Origin: an uncultured Peptoniphilus sp.
GTDB lineage: Bacteria > Bacillota > Clostridia > Tissierellales > Peptoniphilaceae
Direction: 5' to 3'
Assembly: GCA_947254665.1 (NCBI GenBank)
Contig: CAMYEJ010000006.1
Location: forward strand, 1-20,851
Length of the DNA stretch: 20,851 nucleotides
In this document: one piece after another, positions 1 through 7,088 of the stretch
Numbering within the stretch: the first letter of the stretch is position 1
Layout: the number at the start of each line of letters is the position of its first letter
Position numbers and translations under genes: made by a program
The notes under the pieces: generated by a model
The model's input: the letters and a program-made list of their open reading frames with translations, nothing else
What the model was told of the DNA's origin: nothing
Databases searched by the model: none

Positions 1-352
1 GAATAAAGGATATATAGTACTATGCGAAAGATATATTTTATCTTCTTATGCTTACCAAGGTTATGGCAGAGGTCTCTTAGAAGGGGTAGTTGCAATTAAT
101 GATTTTGCTACCGCTGGCACAAGACCTGATCTAACCATTCTCCTTATGGGTGACTACAGAGTCGGTCTTGAGAGAAAGAATGAAATGGGTGCCGATAGAC
201 TTGAGCTTGAATCCACAGATTTTCACAAAAAAGTCTACATGGGCTATGAAGAGATTGCAAAGTATGAAGACGTAACTGTTATAGATGCAAACTCAGAATT
301 AGAAACTGTATTCAATAATACATTAGAAAAAATATTGGAGATGATTGAATGA
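1..352 (+). CDS. tmk: Thymidylate kinase, 3' part (5' end outside window)
   Basis: Phosphorylates dTMP to dTDP in the cytoplasm for dTTP synthesis. The reading frame is open from base 2 without a start codon, so the N-terminal part with the P-loop lies outside the window. What remains starts with the ERYILSSYAYQGYG segment, equivalent to the DRY..SS.AYQG substrate-binding motif of bacterial Tmk, here with Glu for the usual Asp. It continues through an N-D-F-A-T-A-G-T-R-P-D-L-T-I-L-L strand and the ADRLELE..DFH..V..GY lid/helix typical of the family. The stop codon overlaps the start of the next gene (ATGA at 349-352), so translation is probably coupled. The following genes match the usual Bacillota tmk cluster. 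Confidence 0.93.
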   Translation, partial: NKGYIVLCERYILSSYAYQGYGRGLLEGVVAINDFATAGTRPDLTILLMGDYRVGLERKNEMGADRLELESTDFHKKVYMGYEEIAKYEDVTVIDANSELETVFNNTLEKILEMIE

Positions 353-675
353 AACTCGTTCTAGCAATTGTTCAAGATGCAGACAGTGACGATCTTATAG
401 ATGAGATTACAAAGGAAGGTTACAGAGTTACAAAGGTTATTTCAACTGGAGGATTTTTAAAATCTGGAAACTCCACCATTATGATTGGAACTGATGACAG
501 CGAAGTAGATAGGCTTATAGAACTGATTTCTCACAACTGCAAAGTCAGAGAGATTATAAAGTCTATTCAACCTATGAATATGCCCGGCACAAGCATAGCA
601 ACTCTCCCAATCAAGGTAAAAGTTGGAGGTGCCACAGTATTTGTGCTTGATGTTGTAGATTTTAAAAGGTTTTAG
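349..675 (+). CDS. darA: Cyclic-di-AMP receptor, PII-like (DarA/PstA)
   Basis: A trimeric PII-like cytoplasmic protein that binds c-di-AMP; its downstream target is still poorly defined in the family. At 108 residues it has the usual length. It starts with MKLVLAIVQD. Positions that contact the ligand in S. aureus PstA (numbering recalled from the literature) are kept: Arg26, Thr28, Phe36, Leu37 and Asn41 within RVTKVISTGGFLKSGNST. It also has the full-length B-loop before the closing VGGATVFVLDV strand. The start overlaps the tmk stop. The preceding GGAGATGAT pairs imperfectly with the 16S tail. Synteny (tmk, darA, ..., holB, ricT) matches Bacillus, so the assignment is firm. Confidence 0.93.
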   Translation: MKLVLAIVQDADSDDLIDEITKEGYRVTKVISTGGFLKSGNSTIMIGTDDSEVDRLIELISHNCKVREIIKSIQPMNMPGTSIATLPIKVKVGGATVFVLDVVDFKRF

Positions 676-683
676 GTGATAAT

Positions 684-968
684 ATGAAGATGATAATTGC
701 CATTGTGCAAAATAAATTTGTAGATGAACTTATAGATAAGTTTTATGAAGAAAATATATCAGTTACAAAAGTTAGTTCCAGTGGAGGCTTTTTCAAAGCT
801 GGAAACACCACACTTCTCATAGGATCTGATGAAAAAGAACTAGATCATGTGTATGGTATTTTTAAAGATGTTACTCAAACAGAAGAAATAAGAGACGAAA
901 GAGGACATTTTGAAATATCAGGAGCTACACTATTTGTACTGGACGTAGAAAAGTCTCTTAGAATTTAA
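684..968 (+). CDS. Short DarA-like PII paralogue with truncated B-loop
   Basis: A 94-residue tandem paralogue of the preceding DarA, starting MKMIIAIVQN and ending with SGATLFVLDV. The T-loop region VTKVSSSGGFFKAGNTT is clearly homologous. Two features differ. The position equivalent to ligand-contacting Arg26 is Ser26, and Leu37 is Phe37 (Asn24, Thr28, Phe36 and Asn41 remain). The segment between the IGSDE turn and the SGAT strand is 14 residues shorter than in the neighbour, which accounts for the whole length difference. It lies 8 nt after darA, with AGGTGAT three bases before the ATG. In Bacillus the same place holds yaaR, which is unrelated. It may bind a different ligand or form mixed trimers with DarA; that is inference. 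Confidence 0.85.
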   Translation: MKMIIAIVQNKFVDELIDKFYEENISVTKVSSSGGFFKAGNTTLLIGSDEKELDHVYGIFKDVTQTEEIRDERGHFEISGATLFVLDVEKSLRI

Positions 969-1909
969 TGTTTAAATCACATCTTAAAATATGCGATGAG
1001 CTCTGTCATGAGACGAGGTCCCACGCCTATATCTTCTCTGGAGAAAGCGGTGTAGGCAAATTCACTCTGGCAAAATCTTTTGCGAGGATGATTTTAAATG
1101 AAGAATATTCTATGCGCATAGAGGGGATAGATGAATATGAACATCCAGATTTATTGGTGCTAGATGGAAAACTTTCCAAGTCACAGGTTGACGATATGAT
1201 TTTGGAATCACTTAGCCTTCCATACGAAGCGAAGAATAAAATCTACATCATAAACCACTTTGAAGATCTCTCCATCGAAGGACAGAATGCAATCCTAAAG
1301 ACCTTGGAAGAGCCACCGGAATATCTTATAATCATCTTGGTTACAAGCAATATTTCTAAGCTACTTCCAACTATTATATCAAGATCAAGGGTGCTTAGTA
1401 TCAATTCTGTTGCTACATCTGATCTTAGAAGTTTCATCGAGTCCAAAGGATTTAAATCTCAAGCTGAGCTGATTTCAAATATTTCAAATGGAGCGATTAA
1501 GGAAGTTACGAGCTTCTTAGAAAATCCAGAACTTTTAAATAAGAGAAGACAAATTCTAAATACAACATTAGATGTGCTAAGGGGTGGAATTAGCCAAGGA
1601 ATGAAGGCTTATCCATTCTTTGAAAATGAAAAGGAAGATATTTCTTTCGTCTTAAAAGTCATGGAGCTTTTAACTAGGGATATTCTTATATATTCACAGA
1701 CGAAGGAAGAAAAATTTATTTTAAATATAGATTATAAATACGAAATTGTAAGTTTAAACATGGATAAAAACTCCGCCTTAACAGGATTATATACTGTGCT
1801 AAAGGCGAGAGAAAGCTTAGAAAACAATGTAAACTATAGAATTGCAATAGAATCCATGCTTATAAAGTTGGGGGAACTTAATGATAAAGGTATCAGGAGT
1901 TCGTTTTAA
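968..1909 (+). CDS. holB: DNA polymerase III delta' subunit (clamp loader)
   Basis: A subunit of the clamp-loader complex that opens the sliding clamp at the replisome. It is 313 residues, a normal length. It has a Walker A sequence GESGVGK at residues 25-31, the NAILKTLEEPPE block that marks delta' and DnaX AAA+ modules, and SRS in place of the SRC sensor/arginine-finger motif (IISRSRVLSI). The four zinc-binding cysteines seen in many delta' and DnaX proteins after Walker A are missing: the stretch between Walker A and HPDLL has none. The start ATG overlaps the upstream stop as TAATG and has no clear Shine-Dalgarno, so translational coupling is likely. Its 3' end overlaps ricT by 29 bp. Confidence 0.9.
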   Translation: MFKSHLKICDELCHETRSHAYIFSGESGVGKFTLAKSFARMILNEEYSMRIEGIDEYEHPDLLVLDGKLSKSQVDDMILESLSLPYEAKNKIYIINHFEDLSIEGQNAILKTLEEPPEYLIIILVTSNISKLLPTIISRSRVLSINSVATSDLRSFIESKGFKSQAELISNISNGAIKEVTSFLENPELLNKRRQILNTTLDVLRGGISQGMKAYPFFENEKEDISFVLKVMELLTRDILIYSQTKEEKFILNIDYKYEIVSLNMDKNSALTGLYTVLKARESLENNVNYRIAIESMLIKLGELNDKGIRSSF

Positions 1910-2774
1910 GAAAAACGGTAAGATATACTATTTTGACCCGATGGATGTAGATCCTAAGGTCGATGACAATGTAATTGTAGAAACTGCCCGTGGTGTAGAA
2001 TACGGCACGGTGGTTATAAATAAAGAAGTAGATGAAAGTGAGTTGGTATCTGAACTTAAGCCAATCTTTAGAGTGGCGACAGAAGAAGATGAGAAGATCC
2101 AACTTCAAAATAGAAATAACGCGAGAGAAGCTCTCATGGTATGTCAAGACAAAAGTATTGAACATGGTCTAGACATGAAGGTTCAAGGCTGTGAATACAC
2201 CTTTGACAGAGGAAAGCTTCTGTTTTATTTTACTGCTGATGGCAGGGTTGATTTTAGAGATTTGGTAAGAGATTTAGCTTCAATCTTTAGGACTAGAATC
2301 GAGTTAAGACAGATTGGAGTTAGAGACGAAGCTAAGATGGTAGGAGCACTTGGATGCTGCGGCAGACCGTGCTGTTGCAGTACATTTCTTTCCGAGTTTT
2401 CTCCAGTGTCAATTAAGATGGCGAAGGACCAAGAGCTTTCACTAAATCCAGTTAAAATATCTGGAGTTTGCGGAAGGCTAATGTGCTGTTTGAAGTATGA
2501 ACAGGACGGCTACGAATGTATCATAAAGAGGATGCCAAAGGTTGGAGAAATCGTTGAAACCGACAGAGGCATTGGTACAGTCATAGACACCTACACCATC
2601 CAAGAGCTTGTAAAAGTTCAGTTCAGAGTAGATGACGATACAGAAGTAGAACTATTTGCAATCAGCGACCTAAAGAGAACTTACAAGATGGATAAGGAAT
2701 ACATGCCTGCAAAATCTTCTCTCAAAGAAGAAGAATCTAGCGATGACGAACTTAAAAATTTAGAAAAGGAATAA
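1881..2774 (+). CDS. ricT: RicT/PSP1-domain Fe-S protein (YaaT)
   Basis: In Bacillus RicT forms the Y-complex with RicA and RicF, carries [4Fe-4S] clusters and acts with RNase Y in mRNA maturation and development. This 297-residue protein has the PSP1 domain with the typical cysteine clusters: GCCGRPCCC at residues 158-166, then GVCGRLMCC at 195-203, with further Cys at 88, 104 and 213. The C-terminal tail is acidic and probably disordered. The start at 1881 is supported by GGGGGAA about seven bases upstream and by the family-typical beginning (MIKVSGVRFKKNGKIYYF). It overlaps the end of holB and closes the operon, as in Bacillus. Confidence 0.93.
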   Translation: MIKVSGVRFKKNGKIYYFDPMDVDPKVDDNVIVETARGVEYGTVVINKEVDESELVSELKPIFRVATEEDEKIQLQNRNNAREALMVCQDKSIEHGLDMKVQGCEYTFDRGKLLFYFTADGRVDFRDLVRDLASIFRTRIELRQIGVRDEAKMVGALGCCGRPCCCSTFLSEFSPVSIKMAKDQELSLNPVKISGVCGRLMCCLKYEQDGYECIIKRMPKVGEIVETDRGIGTVIDTYTIQELVKVQFRVDDDTEVELFAISDLKRTYKMDKEYMPAKSSLKEEESSDDELKNLEKE

Positions 2775-2796
2775 AAGTTAATAGGAAATCTATTGT

Positions 2797-2828
2797 AAGA
2801 CCTGAGATTTACCTCAGGTCTTCTTTTA
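2797..2828 (+). terminator. Intrinsic terminator after ricT
   Basis: Perfect 10-bp stem AAGACCTGAG / CTCAGGTCTT (2797-2806 with 2813-2822), six-base loop, followed by a U-rich TTCTTTT tail. It closes the tmk-ricT operon. The next gene starts only 13 bases after the stem ends. Confidence 0.88.
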
Positions 2829-2835
2829 AAATAAT

Positions 2836-4881
2836 ATGATTAAAAAATTATTGTCAAAAATAAATAATAAATTTAAAAATTTAATAGAAAATGTCTTTAG
2901 TAATACGGAAAAATCCGTCTATATAACCATATTTTTTGTAGCGCTTATAATTTCTAGCATGTACAGCTACTATATTTCAGACTATGTTGGAAGCTATCTC
3001 TCAATATTAGTTACCCTTACAATATTTATTTCAATAGCCCTTGCTATACTTTACATACCTATTAAAAAAATAGTAGTCTACCTAAAGAAAATAAAATCTT
3101 TTAACCTCATTTCACTTATAGCACTTTACATATTTATCTACTATTTTCTCGGAGAAGTTTCCTACACATATCCACTTTCAGACTTTGAATATCAAGGGGT
3201 AATAGTAATTTCAACTGTCGTAATATTTTTATTTTCAAAATCCATAGCAGTCTTTTTAAATAGAAAATCATTTATAAGCATGGTATTTATCCTTATAACA
3301 GCAGTTCCAATTGTGGTAATACTTTATTTTTTAAGTTTTCCAGGATTTGACACTAAGGAAGATTACAATTTCGTAGCACAAAATATCAAATCAGAAAAAC
3401 TTTACCAAGTACAAACCATAAATTACGACGAAGAAACCATGGACTTAACTGGATATGTAACATATAGCGGCAAGAAAAAGAAGAGAAGAGATATGCTATT
3501 TTCACACAGTCTTACTAAGGCACCTATAAGAGGAGTTATGTACAAACCTGTAAACGATGAGAAAAAGGATGTGCTCTTCATCGTCCACGGCAATCACAGA
3601 GCGACCACCAAGTCACACCTCGGTTATGAATACTTGGGAAGATACTTGGCAGAAAGAGGAATCGCCGTCGTATCTGTAGATATGAACTATCTAAATGGAT
3701 TTTTAAACTATGGATTAAGTGGAGAAAATGATGCGAGGGCAATGGCTCTCTATAGAAATATAGATTATATTTTAAATTTAGAAGAAAATAGAGATCTAAA
3801 TAGAGAAATCTTCTTAGCAGGACATTCAAGAGGGGCGGAAGCCACCACGATTTTAAAATCTTTTACAGAACTTGAAAAACTTCCTGAAGATGGCAATAGG
3901 AATTTGGGCCTTGATGTAAAGATAAAGGGCATCATCTCCATATCTGGAACCTACGGTCAGTACACTCCTGCCGGCAAGGATTTAAAACTAAGAAATGTAA
4001 ACTTCCTATGTATTCATGGCACTCATGACTCCGATGTAGAAGGTTTCGAACAGTTAAATCAATATGAAAACATAGAAAATTCCAACGGATATTTTAAATC
4101 TGCCATCTATATTCCATACGCCAACCACGGCAACTTCAACACCCTTTGGGGAGATTACGATTTAGATCCACCGGATGCATACTTCTTCAATAGAAAGAGC
4201 CTCCTACCAGGAGAAGATCAGAGAAGAATCTTAGAAGTTTTGACGGAAAAATTTATAAGAGTAGTGAATGGAGAAGAAAATAAAAATATTTTCTATGACC
4301 TCTCATGTGAAGATTTAGATATTCCAAAATTAGACTACTATCAAATGTACCGAGAAGGAGGAAGCTCTGTAATTGCAAACTTCGATGAAGATTATAATAT
4401 AAATACATCAACCAATTCTAACTTCGACATGACCTACCAAGGATTTTCAAAAGTCTACGAAGATATGGTAGAAATTGGAGATGCGGAATACAATAGCGGG
4501 CTCTATCTAAGCTCAAACTCAAGTGCAAATTTAAGTTTCTTTGCAAGAGAAGATGCGGCAGGACTTAAAAATCTCTCCTTTGACATAATAAAAAAAGAAG
4601 ACGGAGGAAACATGGAAGTGACAGTGATGGATTATTTTGGAAGGAAATATTCCTATGATATTTCTAAAATAAAAACACTTCCAAAGGAAACCTGGGTGGA
4701 AAGATCAAAGATTGAACATATAAAAAACGACGGCAATAGCTACATCGGATACACAACTATTAAACTGGATCTAAGTAATGCGAGAGCCTCTGGCGTTGAC
4801 ACAAGTAGGATAAGATATATCGATTTTAACTTCAAAGGAGCAAATGATTTAATCCTTGATAATATATTATTTTCTGATTGA
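2836..4881 (+). CDS. Membrane-anchored alpha/beta hydrolase, three-part
   Basis: A 681-residue protein of unknown substrate. Residues 27-168 contain about five hydrophobic spans (roughly 27-49, 54-74, 89-106, 120-138, 147-168). After a basic linker (SGKKKKRR) comes an alpha/beta-hydrolase domain with an HGNH oxyanion-type strand end at 251-254, nucleophile elbow GHSRG with Ser331, a likely acid in HGTHDSD (Asp398 or Asp400) and catalytic His431 in YANHGNFN. The last ~170 residues are beta-rich (F-Y-ED-VEIGDAEYNSGLYLS ... IDFNF ... LILDNILFS) and resemble a carbohydrate-binding-type jelly roll, a structural guess. The ATG lies just after the ricT terminator and has no visible Shine-Dalgarno. 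Esterase, acyl-transferase or cell-envelope roles are all possible. Confidence 0.8.
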   Translation: MIKKLLSKINNKFKNLIENVFSNTEKSVYITIFFVALIISSMYSYYISDYVGSYLSILVTLTIFISIALAILYIPIKKIVVYLKKIKSFNLISLIALYIFIYYFLGEVSYTYPLSDFEYQGVIVISTVVIFLFSKSIAVFLNRKSFISMVFILITAVPIVVILYFLSFPGFDTKEDYNFVAQNIKSEKLYQVQTINYDEETMDLTGYVTYSGKKKKRRDMLFSHSLTKAPIRGVMYKPVNDEKKDVLFIVHGNHRATTKSHLGYEYLGRYLAERGIAVVSVDMNYLNGFLNYGLSGENDARAMALYRNIDYILNLEENRDLNREIFLAGHSRGAEATTILKSFTELEKLPEDGNRNLGLDVKIKGIISISGTYGQYTPAGKDLKLRNVNFLCIHGTHDSDVEGFEQLNQYENIENSNGYFKSAIYIPYANHGNFNTLWGDYDLDPPDAYFFNRKSLLPGEDQRRILEVLTEKFIRVVNGEENKNIFYDLSCEDLDIPKLDYYQMYREGGSSVIANFDEDYNINTSTNSNFDMTYQGFSKVYEDMVEIGDAEYNSGLYLSSNSSANLSFFAREDAAGLKNLSFDIIKKEDGGNMEVTVMDYFGRKYSYDISKIKTLPKETWVERSKIEHIKNDGNSYIGYTTIKLDLSNARASGVDTSRIRYIDFNFKGANDLILDNILFSD

Positions 4882-4926
4882 GTGAGATTATTATGGGTAT
4901 AACTCTTATAGGGAGAAGGGTTAATC

Positions 4927-5193
4927 ATGACAAAGACACAACTTGTAAATGTATTTAATACAGATGAACAAGATACCGTTAGAAATATATTTTTTCTAAT
5001 AGGTGATATGATGAGTCACCGAGAAGAACTTATGGATTCATTTAACAATATAGATTCTAAATATTATGGCAAGGTTACTTTTGAGTACAGTGGATTTTCA
5101 ATACTTCTCAAAACTTCAGAAATACCACAAGTCCTTAGGTTTATTGCCCACAAGGGCATAGACATTTACAGTGTTTTTGAAGTGTTTATTTAA
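4927..5193 (+). CDS. Hypothetical protein, 88 residues
   Basis: I do not recognise this family. It is a soluble-looking alpha/beta protein without signal peptide or membrane span. The N-terminal half is predicted helical (TDEQDTVRNIFFLIGDMM...), and the second half alternates strands and helix (GKVTFEYSGFSILLKTSEIPQVLRFIAHKGIDIYSVFEVFI), a pattern reminiscent of small ACT- or ferredoxin-like folds but not diagnostic. The start is supported by GAGAAGGG about eight bases upstream. It lies 45 bp after the hydrolase and 38 bp before the ferritin on the same strand; no terminator separates it from the ferritin, so the two may be co-transcribed. Confidence 0.65.
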   Translation: MTKTQLVNVFNTDEQDTVRNIFFLIGDMMSHREELMDSFNNIDSKYYGKVTFEYSGFSILLKTSEIPQVLRFIAHKGIDIYSVFEVFI

Positions 5194-5204
5194 AACTGTA
5201 TAGA
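5177..5204 (+). promoter_or_regulatory. Possible promoter for ferritin gene
   Basis: TTGAAG (5177-5182), a 16-bp spacer and TATAGA (5199-5204), about 27 bases before the ferritin ATG. It overlaps the end of the upstream small gene. Similarity to the sigma-A consensus is moderate, so it is a candidate only. Confidence 0.35.
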
Positions 5205-5231
5205 TGTTAAATAATTTAGGAGGTAGTATAA

Positions 5232-5711
5232 ATGACACTATATGAACAAATTAATGAACAATTTAACTTTGAATTACAATCTGGATATATCTATCTAGAC
5301 ATGGCAGCTAAACTAAAAGAACAAGGAATGGAAGGATTTGCACATTTCATGATGAAACAAGCTCATGAAGAATATGAACATGCAATGAAACTTTACAATT
5401 TCTTATTTGATATTGATGAAAAAGTTGAATACCTTGACATCAAAAAACCAAATGTAGAATTCAAAAGCTTCACAGAAATCTTTAAAGAAGCTCTAGCTCA
5501 TGAAAAAGAAGTAACTGCTAGAATCCATGCCCTTTACAAGAGAGCAACTGAAGAAGAAGATTACAGAGCAGTTGAACTTCTAGGCTGGTTCGTAAATGAA
5601 CAAGTTGAAGAAGAAGATAACTTCAGAACTATCGTTGAAAAATTCGAAAGAATTCACGAAAACTGGTCTGGTCTATATATCTACGATCACGAACTTGGAG
5701 CAAGAGAATAA
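5232..5711 (+). CDS. ftnA: Non-haem ferritin
   Basis: An iron-storage protein forming a cytoplasmic 24-mer that oxidises Fe(II) at a ferroxidase centre. It is 159 residues, a normal length for bacterial FtnA. Expected metal ligands are visible: Glu14, Tyr21, Glu47 and His50 (HEEYEH), Glu90 (HEKEVT) and the NEQVEEE segment with Glu122, Gln123 and Glu126. There is no bacterioferritin-type haem Met. A very strong AGGAGGT lies just upstream of the ATG. It is followed by a terminator. In an anaerobe it would also serve in protection against oxidative stress; that is inference. Confidence 0.95.
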   Translation: MTLYEQINEQFNFELQSGYIYLDMAAKLKEQGMEGFAHFMMKQAHEEYEHAMKLYNFLFDIDEKVEYLDIKKPNVEFKSFTEIFKEALAHEKEVTARIHALYKRATEEEDYRAVELLGWFVNEQVEEEDNFRTIVEKFERIHENWSGLYIYDHELGARE

Positions 5712-5722
5712 TTTAATTAATA

Positions 5723-5753
5723 GAAGAGGGTTGTTAAAGCAGCTCTTTTTTTA
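5723..5753 (+). terminator. Intrinsic terminator after ferritin
   Basis: AAGAG pairs with CTCTT, with a bulged GG and an inner TTG/CAG continuation, followed by a run of seven T. The stem is weaker than the other terminators in this window but lies where expected, 12 bases after the stop. Confidence 0.65.
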
Positions 5754-5894
5754 TGCAACAAAATTTAATAGGTGGATAAAAAACGCTTAAAAACTTTCAA
5801 ACATAAGCATTTTACTATATTAAAACGCTAGTCAGTGTATCTTCTCATAAAATATAAATTATGATAATATTTATATTAATAATGGAGGAGAATA

Positions 5895-6812
5895 ATGGAC
5901 AAAAATTTTAGATCAGTCTTCTTTTTGGGACTGACTTCGATTATTTGGGGATTGGCATTCGTATTTCAATCCACTGGAATGGACCATGTGGGACCATATA
6001 CCTATAACTTTGGAAGAGGACTTCTAGCTGGACTATCTCTTTTAATATTAATACTTGTAAGACCTAAGTCCATGAAAGAAAATCATAAAGTAGATAAGAA
6101 ACTCACCGTAGTAGGCGGAATAGTAATAGGGCTATGCTTGGCAGTTGGACAAAACTTGCAGCAACTTGGAATAGTATACACAGATGTTGGTAAGGCTGGG
6201 TTTTTAACCACACTTTACATAGTATTTATTCCAATTCTATACCTTTTCTTTGGCAAAAAACCAGATAGAAAAGTATTATTATGCGTGTTTCTTGCAGCGG
6301 TTGGACTCTACTTTATATCTATAAAAGAAGGATTCGCCATAGAAAAAGGAGACATCCTATTAATCCTAGGAGCAATAGGTTATGCGGTTCATATAATGGT
6401 AATTTCATATTATTCACCTAAGACAGACAATGTAATGCTATCCTGTATACAATTTTTCGTATATTCAATAATATCTTTAATCATTGCACTATTTACAGAA
6501 GATATTACTCTTTCAGGAATATGGGATGCGAGGATCTCACTTCTATACACAGGAGTTCTCTCAAGTGCAGTGGGATATACCATTTCAATCGTTGCGCTAA
6601 AAGATTTCGATGCAACCATCGGTTCTCTTATCCTTTCCCTTGAAAGTATAGTTGCAGCCATAGCAGGAGCGGCTCTGCTACATCAATTCTTGACACCTAG
6701 AGAAGCTTTTGGATGTGCGATAGTATTTATAGCGACAATACTCGCTCAAATAGATACGTCTAAGATAAAAGAATTTTTAGCTAAGAAGAAAGAACGGGAA
6801 TTGGAAGAATAA
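5895..6812 (+). CDS. EamA/DMT-family transporter, 10 TM
   Basis: A drug/metabolite-transporter superfamily permease of the inner membrane; the substrate cannot be told from sequence. Its 305 residues and about ten hydrophobic spans form the two EamA repeats expected, roughly residues 8-138 and 150-290. Family landmarks are the N-terminal SIIWGLAFVFQSTGMDHVGPYTYNFGR-type region (first helix to second), YTDVGKAGFLTTLYIVFIP in the first repeat, and LLYTGVLSSAVGYTISIVALK with SLESIVAAIAGAAL in the second. The start is chosen by GGAGGAG six bases before the ATG. It is monocistronic: terminators lie on both sides. Confidence 0.9.
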   Translation: MDKNFRSVFFLGLTSIIWGLAFVFQSTGMDHVGPYTYNFGRGLLAGLSLLILILVRPKSMKENHKVDKKLTVVGGIVIGLCLAVGQNLQQLGIVYTDVGKAGFLTTLYIVFIPILYLFFGKKPDRKVLLCVFLAAVGLYFISIKEGFAIEKGDILLILGAIGYAVHIMVISYYSPKTDNVMLSCIQFFVYSIISLIIALFTEDITLSGIWDARISLLYTGVLSSAVGYTISIVALKDFDATIGSLILSLESIVAAIAGAALLHQFLTPREAFGCAIVFIATILAQIDTSKIKEFLAKKKERELEE

Positions 6813-6823
6813 AATAAAAATTT

Positions 6824-6849
6824 AAGACTTGGTAATCAAGTCTTTTTTT
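6824..6849 (+). terminator. Intrinsic terminator after EamA transporter
   Basis: Stem AAGACTTG / CAAGTCTT (6824-6831 with 6837-6844), five-base loop GTAAT, then a run of T to 6849. The rest of the 276-bp gap up to the next gene is AT-rich with no other feature I can support apart from the promoter at 7046-7054. Confidence 0.88.
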
Positions 6850-7045
6850 GTTGCGAAAAATTATTCGAAAACCGTTTAGAAAAATTGGAGCAAGAAATCA
6901 TAAAAAATTACAAAAAAATTTTGATGTCATAAAATTTAAAAATTCTTAAAAAAGAAAAGCTAAAATAAAAATAGAAAACTAAAATTTTAAGAGTTTAGCG
7001 GTTTATTATAAAAACATATTTCCACTAGAAAATTGTTATGCTCAA

Positions 7046-7054
7046 TGTTATAAT
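7046..7054 (+). promoter_or_regulatory. Extended -10 promoter of EF-G-like gene
   Basis: TGTTATAAT is a perfect extended -10 element (TG at 7046-7047, TATAAT at 7049-7054). No good -35 is visible, as is common for extended -10 promoters. The predicted transcript start is near 7061. This rules out the upstream in-frame ATG at 7038 as translation start. Confidence 0.7.
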
Positions 7055-7088
7055 ACTTGTAGAAACGATTTCAACAGGAGGAAAATTA

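Noticed and set aside
4878..4903. Promoter TTGAGT/TATAAC before the 88-residue gene
   Set aside because: The spacer is only 14 bp, and there is no extended -10; too weak to list.
5596..5790. 64-residue frame overlapping the end of ferritin
   Set aside because: Out of frame with ferritin, no ribosome binding site, runs through the ferritin terminator.
7038..7088. N-terminal extension of the EF-G-like protein from the upstream ATG
   Set aside because: The promoter -10 lies inside it, it has no ribosome binding site, and homologues start near the second ATG, which has AGGAGG.
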